64,000 bases of DNA from Drosophila pseudoobscura (Eukaryota; Arthropoda; Insecta; Diptera; Drosophilidae): contig NC_046679.1 in NCBI RefSeq assembly GCF_009870125.1, forward strand, positions 20,708,001 through 20,772,000, in the 5' to 3' direction. This document shows, piece after piece, positions 1-15,000 of the stretch (positions are counted from its first letter, which is position 1; every line of letters begins with the position of its first letter). Made by a program: the position numbers and the translations under genes. The notes under the pieces are model-generated. The model saw nothing but the letters and a program-made list of their open reading frames with translations. It was not told the origin of the DNA and made no database searches.

Positions 1-2600
1 TCAACCTGGCGTCAGGTTTTGGTCTTTCTGGACACTTGTAACCGGGTTTGACGCCTCCAGTGGCCGTCATCTAGCCCATATATCTTACTTCCGACGGCTT
101 CCATGGCGCTAAACAGACATTAATGGCGCGACTAACAAATCCCACGAAAGTCCTAATTGGAAATAAATTACAGTACCACTTGACTAGACATGTGCACTCA
201 AATGTGATCATTACACAGCCAAAGAACAATGAGAAATTGAATAAAGGGCAATAAGATGATCTATGAGACGTATACTTAATCTTCGTCATATCTACCTTTA
301 GTAAATGTATGATTCTAAGCCAATGATTATCTATTAAAAGACGGATTCCCTGAACTATCAGAAAGGTATTGCACTTCACAGAAAACCAGCTAATATATGA
401 CTCAACCAGTAGATATATATACTAACTTAAACAAACAATTCTGTGTACTTTTAACCGATAAGAGTACACGACAAATAAGAATTAATTGTCAATTTAATCC
501 AAATAGATTTGATAAGATATTAAACAGTTAAGAGAACATATAGAATGTTTCTTGGGAAATTGATAAATACCTTAACTGGACTTCCAAAAGACAGTAAGTG
601 TGTTTCAAACTTTGCAAAGAATATAAATATCTTCAAGGATGAAAAAATACTACTGCATTTAAAGACCTTTCCTTGCCTTTCATCACGATCCGATTCTAAA
701 ATCATATAGCTGTCTATAGCTCGATTTCACTTACATATAAGACGACTGTGCCATTAAAAACAATGAATATCTAGGCAATTGTTTAATTCCCGACATATCG
801 CGATGATAACTAACTAAATTGTGAAACCAAACAGTTCGGTTCATTCCCAAAGCAAAGATAGGATATATGTTGGTATATCCCAAAATGGAAAACTCAAACT
901 ATATCGCAAACTGTCGAGCAGCAGCCACACCAACCCCCAAACCCTAACACGGATAGTCGTATCTCTCCTGTAGATTGGTGCAATGCTGGCTGTTGTTCGT
1001 TTGGGCATGTGGGACAGTTTCAGTTTTGGGATTGGGACTGGGACTCGGATTGGGTCGAGGTAAGTGGTGTGTAGTGCGAGTTGTATATGGAAAGACACTC
1101 ACACACATCCTGTTACTATTAATTGCTGCTGTCCGAAAAATATAACGAATCACCTTGGAGCGTTTGGGCCGAAAACAGCCAAAAGGACGAAGGGAATGCC
1201 ACAGGCACTGGAGTTGGAATGGCCAACACTCCACTGTCCTTCCCCCTGCCACGAAACTCCTGGCAGTGTAGAGACAAAAACTTGTGAAAATGTCAATCAA
1301 CTTGTACAAAAAAAAAGGAGAGAAAAAAACCAATCCAAAAAAGGAAACAACAAAGTTTTCCTCCAGACAGCCAAAGATGATGCATTGTGCGTGAAAGGTG
1401 CATGAAGATATCTGAATGTTGTATCTCTATCTCTGGCAAAGTTACAGACATGGACACGGGGCATGGACGCACGGACGGACGAACACTCGGATAACTCGTA
1501 GGGGGCGCCTACGAATTGCATCCCACTGAGTCAGAGTCAGAGTCAACGTCAGACAGTCAAAGTCTGAATCGGAGATAAAGTCAGGAGAGTCGTCGTTCGA
1601 CGATTTAAATTCCAGTGTCGTCTCCATAGATGAGCTGTCATATGTGCAAATGACGATTGACAGCTGCCGCAGTCAGCATCCGTTCTCCAGCAGCTCCTCC
1701 CATAACCAGTCCCAGTCCCAGTCCTGCTCCTAGTTCTCAATTCCACTCCCAATCCCTTTTCTGGTTACAAAACTTCTCCTTTGGTATACGTACGAGTGAG
1801 TACCTGCCCGTCAATTCATTTGGGAATTTCGTGCGAGGTGCTAAAACGTGCCAAAACCATAAAACAAATAAAGAACATTGAGTTTCCAGTTAAAACAAGA
1901 CGTCGACATGAGCATGGACATGGGCGTTACCCCTAATATCAGCGGGCGACAGGAGCGGATTAGCATGTAGCCCAGCCAGCGGGGGCCCAAAGGGGGCGTT
2001 TTGTTGGGAAATGAGCATTCAATTATGATGTTGGTTGGATTTGAGGTGATTTCTATTTAATCGAGGACTAGTTCGATTCTGCTGTATTTTCATATTTACT
2101 GATTTTGATGGTATATTTCTTAGGTTTCTAGCTTAATATATCTTTCAAAAACTCCTGTGAATGCTCGGACCTATGTACTATATTGTATCATATCGATTTC
2201 TGATTTTTGACTAGTTTATTAACTAAACATTTTTAGACGATTTTCAATAGCTTTATTCTAATAAAACCACAGCGAAAAGCAGCCTTGGCCTTGGCCTACA
2301 ATTGAAATTTAAGGAAGATGTCCGCCAAGTGAGAAATTAAATCCTTTTTCTGTTTTAGATCATTCTTCTATATTTCTAATTGATCTGACCAAACCATATA
2401 CATATTTACTACACATATCGCATACCCCTCCAATAGTTCCCCATCTCAAGTCCAACCCAATCCGCTCCTGCGTATCCATTGCCTGAGTAGCAAAAAAAAA
2501 CACACACACAAAGCGAAAAACAAGAAAATCTAAATGGAAACGGCACCACTGACCAAAACCGGTATGACTAACCCTCGTAGCAGTCTTTTGATAAGGGAAG
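1..2600. other. labial 5' flanking DNA, no gene seen
   Basis: I see no credible coding exon on either strand. Open frames here are short and composed of low-complexity or AT-rich translation. The stretch holds short tandem GAGTCA-like units near 1529-1550 and CAGTCC-like units near 1705-1725. By position it is the upstream flank of labial, where regulatory DNA would be expected. I found no clear Hox/Exd composite site here. Confidence 0.6.
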
Positions 2601-3019
2601 ACATTCGAGTACATAACAGAGGGAGCGAAACAGCCATACCTTCAGGCATACATTAGGCCACAAGCGAAAGCGAGACAACACTAGAGGCAGAGATGAAGGC
2701 GTGGCCTACACAATCGGTCTGTCTGGGTTGATTCTCCGACCGACCAGGCCGACCAGACCAGTCGTGACCAGACTTGGTAAGCGCGCAGGCAGCACGTCGT
2801 CGTCGTTCGTGGTTGTGTTTCGATAGTGGTCGGATAGAAGATATAGAAGAACCGTTAGCCGTCGCGTAATATTACCGATTTGTGAGTGTGCCCAGCAGTG
2901 AATGAGTGAAGTGAAAATCAGAGCAGACACAGAGATAGAACGAACTCCAGTCGAAGCCAGAGGCATCGAGAACGAACTCCAGTCGAGGCTAGGGGCAAGT
3001 GTGGTTCCTGCTAGACAAT
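2601..3019 (+). promoter_or_regulatory. labial promoter and 5' UTR region
   Basis: This is the DNA immediately upstream of the labial start codon. No TATA box is evident, and I could not place the transcription start. The sequence is GC-richer than the flank and has no acceptable in-frame upstream start: the frame leading into the ATG opens only from a GTG at 2999. It is called as promoter plus leader by position only. Confidence 0.4.
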
Positions 3020-6000
3020 ATGATGGACGTAAGCAGCATGTACGGCAATCATCCGCACCACCATCCTCATCCACATGCCAATGTCTTCGATGGTTATGGC
3101 GGTACCACCACCGCCAGCACCAGCAGCAGCAGCGTAACCGCCAGCAATGCCAGCAGCTACTTTGCCCCGCACCAGCATCAGCATCACTTGCAGCACCAGC
3201 AGCAGTTGCAACAGCAGCAATTGCAATTGCAACAGCAACAGCAGCAGCAGCAGCATGCCCTTACGTACAATGGCTATGAGAGCAGCTCCCCCGGTAGCTA
3301 TTATCCCCAGCAGCAGGCACAACTGACACCACCGCCCCAAGCAGTGGGAGGAGGAGCAGTGGGCCTCCAGGTGCAACAGACGCAGCCACAGCCGCCGCTA
3401 CCGCAGCAACAGCAACAACAGCTCTACCCCCACTCGCACCTGTTCAGCCCCAGTGCGGCGGAGTATGGGATTACGACGAGCACGGCCACCGGAAACCCAG
3501 GCACGCCACTGCATCCCACGAGCCACTCGCCGGCGGACTCCTACTACGAAAGCGATTCGGTGCACTCCTACTATGCCACCGCCGCGGTAGCCACTGTTCC
3601 GCCACCCACCAACAACTCACCTGTGACCGCGGCAAATGCCACCAATCCGCAACAGCAGCAGCAGCAACAGCAGCCAGGGATCGATGCCCATGCCCATGCC
3701 CCCATCATCAGCTCCGAGAACGGGATGATGTACACCAATCTGGACTGCATGTACAATCCAGTGCAGGCTCAGGCTCAGGCCCAGGCCCAGGCCCATGGCT
3801 ATGCCGGACAGATCGAGGAGAAGTATGCGGCTGTACTCCATGCCAGCTACGGGCCGGGCTTGATTCTGGAGGAGCAGGATCCCATGATGCAGCAAGCCAC
3901 GCAGTCGCAGATGTGGCACCACCAGCAGCACTTGGCGGGGGGCTATGCCCTGGATGCCAGCCTTACGATGGACTCCCTAGGCATGCATGCGCACATGCAT
4001 CATGGATTAGCCCACGGCCATTTGGCCAATCTTGCCACCAACTCCCACCAGCAACACCCACAGCACCAACAGCAGCAACAGCAACATCCGAATCCACAGC
4101 AACATCCACAGAATCAATCGCCGGTGACGCAGGCAACGTCCCAACAACATCAGCAACAGCAGCAGCAACATTCGGTGTCGCCCAATGGCGGGCTGTCGCG
4201 ACACCAGCGCGGGGGTGTCATCTCACCTGGCAGCTCCACATCCTCATCGACAGCCTCCGCCTCGAATGGCACGCACACAGCGAGCGCACAATCAAAATCG
4301 CCAAATCACTCGAGCAGCATTCCCACCTACAAGTGGATGCAGCTCAAGCGGAACGTTCCCAAGCCACAAGGTGAGTTTTTAGTGATAGGAATTGGATTAC
4401 AAATAAGAATTTACGTGATGAAAAGTAAAGGGAAAACTTCTTTTAATTCCCTATTCCATATCTAAGAAACATTATGAGTCTCTTGCCACATTCTTACACC
4501 CACGAAACGCACTGTAAATCCCACACACACACTGACTAATAGAAATATGACAACCGCTCATTAGGTAACCCCGGGGGCAATTTAAGAACTACATACTTGG
4601 CTAATTGCCACATTTCAGTTTTCCCGCCACTCAGACAGACGGATACGGACGCAGAGAAGTCAACTCGAATGATTCGCTCAATAGATCACAGACCATAGTC
4701 AACAGCTAAATGAATATATTAAGCTAATCAAGCTGCGAACAAACAAACACACAAGACTCAAACGCTTAAAGGGTATAAAATAAAATGAAATAAAATTCCA
4801 AAATCATAAAACGATGACTTTCAAAACTGATTGACAGCTCAGATATAACAAAAACCACAAGAAAAACAAAAAGACGAATAAGAACAACAGAAACAACAAC
4901 AATAAGAAAGGGGGAAGAAAAGGAATGATATGGTGGAGTATAAGATACCCTGTAAATTAATTTGTTATTTTACGAAAGCAGCAATCCAATTCTAAGCACT
5001 TTTGGCGGTAAGAAAGATATTAGTTATTTTATTTATATATTTAAAAAATTGTTGAAACCATCTAAAGTGGGAAAAAGTAAGGAAGAATATGGAATTCCAA
5101 GGATTAATGTACCATAAGCCTGATTTCAGGGAGCTCTTTAACTCATAGGTGATAGATCCAGCTCTTATAGTCCCTAGAACTTAGGATTTCCTGGAGGAAG
5201 TGGTATTCTCCGAATACTGGGTATACAGCATCACCAATAAGTCCAATCCAACAGTAGAATTACACCAACAGAGAAGGGAACAATAACTTTCTGGTGCGTC
5301 AGTCAGAGAGTCAAAAGAGACGTCCAACCGAGGGCATGTCACCTAAAAATAAGAATGTCTCTTCAAATGCCAAAGATTTTTCGCTTACCTCTCTCCACCA
5401 GACGAATCGCCCTGTCTATACACCCGGGACGGACCCACTCTCCTTCAGTCATAATTTTTAGCCGTTCTCTTGGCCTCTCCTTTGGGCCGCGTTTTGGCAT
5501 ATTTCTTGCATATTTCAGATAATTTTGTCAATGCCTGTGCAGTCAGTCAGGTTGTCACTTGTCACATTTTCGCCGAGCACAGTTTTGTATCTGGGAATTA
5601 GCCAGCTAAGAGAATATACTTATATTCGTTGATAAACCACTTGAAAAAGTAAATGCATAATATACTGGTAAAAATATCGGACATATAGTATGTATGTAAT
5701 TTATTAAGCAACAGAAGCTGTAAAAAAACGAGTAATTTTATGAAGTGGTTAAGCTGTTAATTGGTTTTGAGTTTATTCAGAAGAGAGGTCACAGCAAATC
5801 AATACAAAATTGTTGTATTATATTCGAATTATTGCTCACCCTGAGATATTGTTAACTTATTTGCATTTGTATAAATGAATTTTCAAGATTTGTAGAGCAT
5901 ATTTGAGGTCAAGCTCCTCCAACTTCTATTCCTCTACAAGTTGTGCCTATAAGTCAATCCCTTAATAACACCCAATACACTCCCCTATTTCAGCCATAAC

Positions 6001-9000
6001 CTGTTAACCCATTTAGTTTTGTCTGTGCGCTTATAATGCACTTAACCTGTTCCTGACACAATGTTGCACAACTGACGCTGATCGGAGATATTGGAGTATC
6101 AAGCGTCCAACCACTTACAGTTCAAACGTTAATCCCTTGGCTACACCAATAATCATACAAATATTTGCTTATTAATGCTGAAAAGTGTCATTTACATGCA
6201 TCGTTTTCAATTAAACGACGCCAGAGATCCCCAGAAAATATCCCCCAACCCAAAAGCGATCCGAATCGAACCGAAACGATCTGAGATCCCTGATCCCCAC
6301 GCGCCGCACCCAAAACGAGACCCAAATACGTTCCAAAGGGCCCCACGAATGACGCGTGCAAGTGGAACGAGGCGCTTATACGAGGAGGGTCTGTGGCATG
6401 GGGATTTGCGGAGATGGGGCAGAGGCTGCGGCTGTGGCTGTTGGCTCTGGCTGTGGCTGCGGCTGGGGGGCAGAGGCGACCGCAAGTCAAACAAACAATT
6501 AAAGCGTGCAGCCAGAGTCCAACGAGATGCAGCTCGAATCAAGAATGAAACTTGCAACGCGACGGCAATGCGGGGAGAGATGGATGCTGAGGAGGATGAT
6601 GCCGCTGGTTCTCTTATGGCATGCCGATCTGGAAGTCAAGTTGGCTGTCAGAAAAAATGATTATTTAAATAAGAGTTTCTCGTTTGAGCTTCACTGCAAC
6701 CGAACTGTCACTGAGCAATGATCTGCCCACCGTCCCGCACCGCACCATCAGAGAGCTTCTCGGCTGGAATCTCTGGATGCTGGTGCCTGGTCTCTCTCTC
6801 GGATCGGATCCGATCTCTGGCTGTGAGCGCACATGCTTGGGTCCATCTGTCATGTCATCCATTTTCAGGCAGGGAAACAGCATAATCAGCAATCATGGTT
6901 ATAAATGGTAGCATTCGACATATTGGCATTCACGCACTCCACTCCAGACATTACAGTACATATATATATATTCGTATATATACGTCATATATATTTGCGG
7001 TTGTATGTGCCCTGACCAGACTGGTCTTTCAATTCAAAAGAGTTCTCTAATGTGTTAATCAGCATTTTTCAATAACCAGACCACGCCACTGAAGATCAAT
7101 TGTGGTGGCAGCTTCTCGGTTTGTTCTCTCTCCCGTTGGGATAAAGATTAATTGAAAAAGTGTACTGAGATTTGTCATTGACTAACTTTAACCTAGGCCT
7201 TTCTTGTCCCTAAGTCCAACATATAGATTGGACAAGTTTTTTTGGAGTAGACAAGATCAATCAATGTGAAAAACTCTCCAAATATTCAACCGCTGCTTGA
7301 CACGATTGTGATGACACCTAGATAAAACTAAAATTAGCAAAAATATATAGAAAAGAATCCACGGCAAAGCAGCGAAAACTTATCCATCATTTGTGGTGTC
7401 AGGGTTGAAGTAGTTCACGTTCTATGAGAACTCCAAGTTTGTATGCGAAATGTGTGAGATTTTCAGCGGAACAATTTAGGGTAGAATTCTAGATACTCTA
7501 ATGGGGAGATGGCGGAAAGTAAGAGATAGAAGATGGAATATTTTAAATATATATTCTTAGGAAATCCATATAAAACTCTGTGTAGGAATCGTCATTTTTT
7601 ATAAGGGGTTTTCTTATGAAACTTCTGAAACATCTCCATAAGCTATATACTTATTCTTTGAAGGAATGGAAATATTTAAGTCTATATAATATCCCATTAA
7701 TTGGGATTCATAATAATCACTTCGACTATCTATCTTCCCTCTATTAACACCCACAATTCGACCAATTTTTTACGACTACGCCTCGCAATAGTTTCTTTAC
7801 ATTTATTAGACTTTTGATGGGTTTCCCAAAAACAAAACTAATTGAAAGTTTCCCATTGAAAGGAGGAGGGACCAGCCTTGTTGTGGTAGAACAATTTAAT
7901 TAATGCCTGGCAAATGGAAGTTCTGTTCGTGTTTTATTGTTTTTTAAACGATCTACCACTTTGTAGCTGTATTTTTTATACAGTGAACGAAGTGGGGGAA
8001 GGTCCACACGCGAGGTTACGAAAAAGAAAAATATGAAATATGAAAAGAGCTGACAAAAGTGAAGGAAACTCGTATTAACATAAATGTTGGTAGAGGAGGG
8101 AGTGGAAACAGAGGAAAACTTTTGGCCAAAAGGTTGCAAAAGGTGTTAGTTTTATGGGCCACTGAAGAGCGGCGGTGGGAGGGCCATGGACAGGGGGACC
8201 TTCGCTTGGGGTATTCAACATTTATTTGATGTGATGTTTTGATATTTCTTGACACCAACACGCGACCCAAAGAGCGACGAATGTGCCACAATGAAAACGA
8301 AATGAATTAATTACGTTCATTTCAAAAACACACACAAAAAATTGGTAAGAAATATACTCGTATAAAAACACAAACAAATGAGAACCCCGCAGCAGAGGCA
8401 GACTATTTAAATGAAATGATATTGTGGATAGAAAAGTGACCACCAGGAATTCGAGATAAGATCAAACGCTTGCCCAAACCAAAAAACCAAAACGAACCCA
8501 AACAGAACTGCGGCCGAGTGAGGCCAGACTTGAGCCGAGCCGAGACCAGACCCGACCCGACCCGCCCGCCTGTCTGTCACCGTCATCGTCAGAGCCGGGG
8601 TCCGTCACAGAGGTTAGGTTAGCCCGCTGACATAGAGATGGTAGCGTGAGTGGGCTATGAAGTGCTCCAAGTCGTGTACGATAGGTAGGGACCACAGGGT
8701 AGGGAATTTTTGAGATATGGTGCGGGTCTGTGAAGGCATATCTTTTGGGGATCTCTTGTTTTTCTCTTTCGAAGTTTACTACAGGAATGGCTCTACATTC
8801 TTAGTTTTCAATATATCCAAATATAACAAATAATCCATATATAGTTCTATGTAAATATTGTATGTTGCTAGTGGTTCTAGAAGACGTTCTTCCATCATTC
8901 CATCATATGAATGTCTCCCCAACAAGCCATGTCTACTCACATACCTCACAGCTCACTCACGCTACCATCTCTAAGCCGAATACTCCTCCAAACTCTACCA

Positions 9001-12000
9001 AAAAACATATCAGGCCAAGCCGGACGGACCAACAAAAATGTATGGCATGTGTCGTGACAAATTTTGTTCGCTGGCGCGCGCTGAGTTAACATTTTTGAAA
9101 GCGTATTATTAAATTTCTTTCCCTCTGTCTGTTTCGGGTGTTTTCTCCACTTTTTTTTACTGGGGGTCAACGAGAAATCTAAGAACCCGAAGGAGCCACC
9201 GCCGAGACCTGGCCTTTGACTCGATTTGAATCGATTTGTTAGGTGATAAGCTTTGGGCAGTACTTACATTAATTACCACTTAACTGGGATCGGGTTCGGT
9301 TAGCTTTGGAATCCCCTGCACAGTGGCCCGCTCGGCATCAGGCTCCCCATCTCCCTGAGTACCTGATCCGCTCCCCATATCCCAGTTGTACCCGACCCGC
9401 TCCCGCTCCCGCTCCCTGTAGCACCGTCGACCTTCTCTCTCCATCTCCTGACGTACCGCAGTGACATTTACACACCTAAAATGTCAGTTTTCATAAAGTC
9501 TGAGTCCAGTCCAGTCGCTGGAGTTTTGCCGGAGACAACATGAGAAGCACATTAGTCCAGTCTGCGTGACAGCCAGCCAGCGAGGGATAGAGACGGGACC
9601 TGCGAGAGAACTGCTCCCAAAAATAAAGTAAAACAAAATTCTGTTTTCGAACCACCAAAGACCCATTCCCCTCCTTCTCACTGCATTAAAGGATATCGCT
9701 CGCCCTAGCCCGCTCAAGGGTGCGCTCTGTCTTCGTCCTTGCTTCCTTCCTTCCGCCTGTTATGTAATATTAACCACAATATCTATATGAAAATGTTTGC
9801 CTTGAATGGACATTTGGTGCAAACAGAACAGTGCGCCAAAAGCCAAACGCGGAGGATACGGATATCTTATCTGGTGTTTGCATTCGTCCAAGGTTCTCTC
9901 CGTATCCATGGCGCTGCTGCGTTCCATATTTTCCTCGCTTCCTTCGGTTCTCTGGACGCCTTAATACTTTTCAAGTGTATAATTTAGTAAATTATATAAG
10001 TATCGCGTTACGTGCTGTGACACAAGCACAAACACACTCAGCTCTCCCTCCCTCCAGGTTCGCCACGCGATATCGTCGATAAATGTGGCTCAATATCTTT
10101 TTTGTTTTCAGCACAAAATTGCACAAAGTCATCATGGATTTTCGTTGAATGTTGAGTTTCTACTGCACTGATAGGCTTATCAATGAGTAGAACTAATTGA
10201 GTGTGATTTATTTGTGGCACGATTTGCTATGGTAATGGTTCGACTAAATATAAATGTTATTTTTAAAGTATTTCAACCAAAAATAACACTTAAATTTCAA
10301 GTGGAATTAGCCAGAAATACAGATTGATTAAAATTTTGGAAGATTTATAACATCCGGGAGTGCAAAAGAGTTCCGCAAACTGTATGGAAGGAAGCAACCC
10401 AGAAATAGAATTCATATGATTATTTATAGATCATTTTAGCATTCCATTCCATTCCGTTTCAAGAGTTTGTTTTGTTTTTTTTTTTAGGCAACACCCTATT
10501 CAAATGGAGTTTCGTTGTAAGATCCCGACATAAACAAAATACTTTGCGACATAATGAATCATTTGACGAGACAAACAGTAGTCGGGGCGAACAATTTAAG
10601 CTGTTCCCAAAAAAATCATTTACGGCCAAAACGAACCAGACAACTGTGCTTCAGTTCAGGCCAATGAAAACTTTTGCTCTCTATGGGGTAATGGGGTATT
10701 GCGGTGCCGGGTCTTTGAATCGTAGGTTCAAGGGGGAGAGACTCTATAAAGCACACGCATTTAGCAATTGATCTGCGAATCAAAGGGACCGCCTCGGTCT
10801 CCTCTGAGCCCCAGAGCTCGACAATTGTCTCGTTTTTTCTGTGGAAGGTGATTTCATTCCCCCGAACATTTTTCGAGGGTATGAACAGTAGATAAAATGG
10901 TAAACGAAAGCTGTCAATTTGAAGTTTCTTTGTTGGTATTTTATCATTGTTTCATTCGAATGCTAGAGCGACTGCTGCTCCCGCTCTGCTCTGGTTTTCT
11001 TTCTGGCGATATCAGTAGTGCCTCTTAGAGAAGGCGTCCACCGCTGGCACTCCTCTCGCTCTCCCCCCGCTCCGATAACGGACAATGGGACAGCGGGCGG
11101 CTTTAAAGTGGACATTCTAGTGGCCGGCCAGGTATTAGCCATGAACGTCTCTGAACTTCCACTTGCGCGGCGACACGCGCTGCGCTACTTTGATTTATTT
11201 CACTCTGTTTTCATTTTGTTACTTTTATTTTCGTTTCGCCTCGATTGAGGCCAATTGATGGATGTATCCTATCTATCTTTAGGCACTAGCATTAGTTCTA
11301 TGGTGAGGGTAGGGGTACTGGCTTTAAGTATTAGTTTAATTACTCCATACAGGCTTAGTTTAGATGGAAAAGATTTGATTCGATTTTAATGGTAACGACT
11401 GAATCGATGCGATTCAGCGATATTGGAGTAGGATATAAAGCGATTGCTTCCATAGGAAAATTTTCGAAAAATCTTCTTCAGTTATTTTTGGGAGCTTTGA
11501 ACCCAATGAGTCATGGCTTTGTGCCCAAATAATGCCTAAGCCTCGTAACACTTTCCATTTGACAGGCAAAATCCAAGGACAACACACAAGAAAATATAAT
11601 TCTTGATATTTTCGATATTCTGTAGCGCAAAAAGAGAGGAAAATAATGATTTATTATATTGAAATTATCTCGTGTAAACAAGTCAAGTTGCCAGTTTGGC
11701 TAATGCCGCCTGTCGCCTGTCGGCGGTCCCGCCCGGTCCCCCTCCCCTGAACACCAGTCCCGTCCCCCTTCACACCAGTCGGTAAAATTTTGTTAATTTG
11801 TCTAATGAAAATTGTATTTCTATGGATGGTTTTGGGGGGAGTTTTGGGTGAGACTGGGAAAACCGAAAGCCGAAAGCAAACCCGCGGCCTAAGAGGCAAA
11901 GTCAAGATATTGAAGGCGACAGTCGACAGTCTGAGGCTCGCGTCTTGTCTACAGGAATTTTCACGGCGGGGCACGAAGATTGATGATGACATTAGCATCA

Positions 12001-15000
12001 TTGTCGAAAAAATATTTTAAAGGACCAAAAGCAGCCTTTTCTTGTGTGCTGCTGCTGCCTTCCACTCGAGTGGCAAAATGTTTTGAAATTTGTTTGGTTG
12101 ACATTTTAATTTGCAAATACTTGGGAATATATATATGTATATATATGCATATATATCGTGTCAGGACTGAAGCTTTAATTGAATTAAATCATCAAAGAAG
12201 CAGGGGAAAAAGAGGTTGGGTTTCGGAGTAGGGCCCATGTCAAGTGGAGCCACTCAAAGTGTTGACTGTCAGCTCATTGGCACGCACAAAGGCACACACT
12301 CTCATGGGTATATGTACAGTGTAGTGGTTGTACATAGCCCACATTTTTTTTTGGCATTTGGTCGCCATTTTTATATACATTTTTTCCGTTTTCTTAGCTT
12401 CTATCGAACACCCTTATTTCAACAGCTCTTCAACATATACATATATGGATGTATGTACAATTCCCTATATACAAGAGCACAAATAACAAAGCCAAAAAAA
12501 AGGGAAACTATGAACATCTATGGCCATGTGTATGTGCCTGTGCATTTTCGTTGGGTGATCCGTCATCTTGTCAGAATGTATTATTCGAATTAAGATTTTA
12601 CTTCTCCTTTTTTGCTGCTGCTGTTGCTGTTGCTCTTGCTGCTGCCATTGAATTGAATTAACACAAACAGGCAGCTGTACCTCGGATACAAACAGACATG
12701 GAAAAACTAACCCTCTAGCTGCCACCTCCCTGCCTCGCCTGCCTCCCTCCCACCCGCTGGAAACCGAATTTGTTCAAGCAGTTAGTCAGTTCTATTAATA
12801 AGAAAAAACCCAAGCGGTTGCCTAAATTATAAAAATAACTACCCAGCCAACAACAGAAATTAGAACTTAACAAAATAATAATTGTTAATCGGAAATGTTG
12901 TCAGTCTTATCGGCTTGAGAGAGGAAGAAAGGTACTTCAGACCATTCAGACAATCTATAAAACAGCTGGAGATAATCTTCCGTATAGACATTGTTGTCAT
13001 AGGCGGGCTACATTTCAGTAACCTATTTTAATAGGATATTGTTCTTCTTCTGGTAATCAGAAAATCATTTATTCCACAAAATAATAACCATGAAAAACTA
13101 ATCACAAAGATATCATAATCACGTATCGAAACAACGAATTTAATTCAATTTGCTCTCTCTCTCTCCTCCTCTCTCTGTCACCATGTGGGGCGACTTCTTA
13201 TCGCCAAAAAACCAAATATGTAGTACAAATAATGCTGTCGATTTTGATTTTCGGGACGTGCTACTGGAATTCAACGTAATCTACAAAAAAATAAAAATAA
13301 AATAAAGAAATAAAGCAAAAAACAGTAGCCAAAATATAGCTATTAAGATAACACAAATATGTGCATACTGTGGCTGTGTAAATATTTAAATCGAGTTCAG
13401 TTTTTTTGACGACCGACAACGACATAATTTTCCATGGGCAAACAAACGGATTGAAGGAACAGACAAGACTCACGAACAACTCAAACAGAAGTTCTATGTA
13501 TGATAACTACTTCCGGAACAGACAGACAGAAGAGACATTTAAGATGGGAGACAGTTAACAGGCTTAAGGTCTAGATCTAGGCGCCATTTGATACCATACC
13601 CATTTCCCAAAAGGGTACCTCTGGGTTACCTCTGAATCACACAGCTTTCTGTTTCTTTTTGGATACTTTTTTATAATTTCAAAAACCTTTTGTTAAACAA
13701 TTTCCATGTGTGTTAGACATCGTGACTAATAAGCCGCGGGATGTCTGGTTATGCCCCGTAACCAAAAATCTTTCAATTAAGCTGGAAAAACTTGACTTCT
13801 CCTTTGTTTCGTTTCGGTTTGTTTTTTGGGATTTGAGATGATATGTAGATACTTGTACAATTATAAGAATTTTGGGTATTTTGTGCATTTCATGTTTGAA
13901 ATGTAGATACGACTGCATCATCGCATGACATGTGGAAAAAGTCACGAGTTGACAGGCAGCCAATAAAACTGACAGCCTGAATGGACACGGCCCATGAGCC
14001 ACGGACGGGATTCGATGGGATTATATGGCATTTTAGTCAAGTCAGGCCCGTGCCTGGACAGACAGACAGACACCCAGACATTGAAATGCCAGCAAAGAGT
14101 GTTGACTGTCCTTAATTAGCAGCCACCCTCGAAAGGGTTTGAGATTCCCAAAACAACCCAATTAGTTCGGACTGACCTCTGGCCAGTGAATCCGAACATC
14201 TGTCCCGAGCAAAACAAAGCAAAGTACGGGCATGTTCCATTGATTGCAAAATATTATTGGCCATAGTTCCACTCAAAGCAATGTCTGAGTTCTTTCCGTT
14301 TGGGGGCCATAAATTACCTTCAGGTGATCAATCAAATCGTCACTAAAACCCACCGATCGTCAGCACTTTTTGGTGTGCACTTTTATGGAGCCCCACAGAT
14401 TAGGTTGCGACTGGACTGCTACGAAATTATGTAGTTCTAGAAAGTTTTGTTTTTGCCACATGACGTTGATGTTGGACGGACGAGTATTTAATCAACAATT
14501 AAAACAATTTACTTTTAATTGAAATATAATTTTCTATTTGCACTCGAATTAAATATTATTATCAATTGAGCCCTTGGCCAGACACAACGCATGTCGCACT
14601 TCGGTCTACGGTCTACAGTCTACAGTCTGGTATGGTCTCCAGTTTTCCAGTCCCATTTAATCGCCCCAAAACGGACCCCTTGTAATGCTACCCAGAGCTC
14701 ACAGAGTGGGCCCCACTTGGTATCTGTGTGCTGTGTTGTCTGTGTGTGAGTGGGGGGATCTCTGTAAAGTGGCAGTGGCGCCTACATAATAGAACTGATA
14801 ATATCATTATATCTCTCATATCAAAATGGCCGTTCGCTCGGTTGCCCCATGACTCACAAGTGAACGGGGAAGTGTTTGGGTAACGCAGAATTCAAGGACA
14901 AAGTGTGGACTATTTCAAGTGCAATTTAGTAGAACAGGGTATTAGAAGATTTGTGAAATGTGTTACCAGTGTATCAGAAATAAAAAAAAGAAGAGGACGA

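Noticed and set aside
6175-6660. 161-codon plus-strand frame inside labial intron 1
   Set aside because: It starts with ATG but reads through low-complexity CGW/LWLW and Arg-rich stretches from GGCTGTGGCTG-type repeats. It has no recognisable domain and no splice or promoter support, so it is most likely chance in GC-rich DNA.
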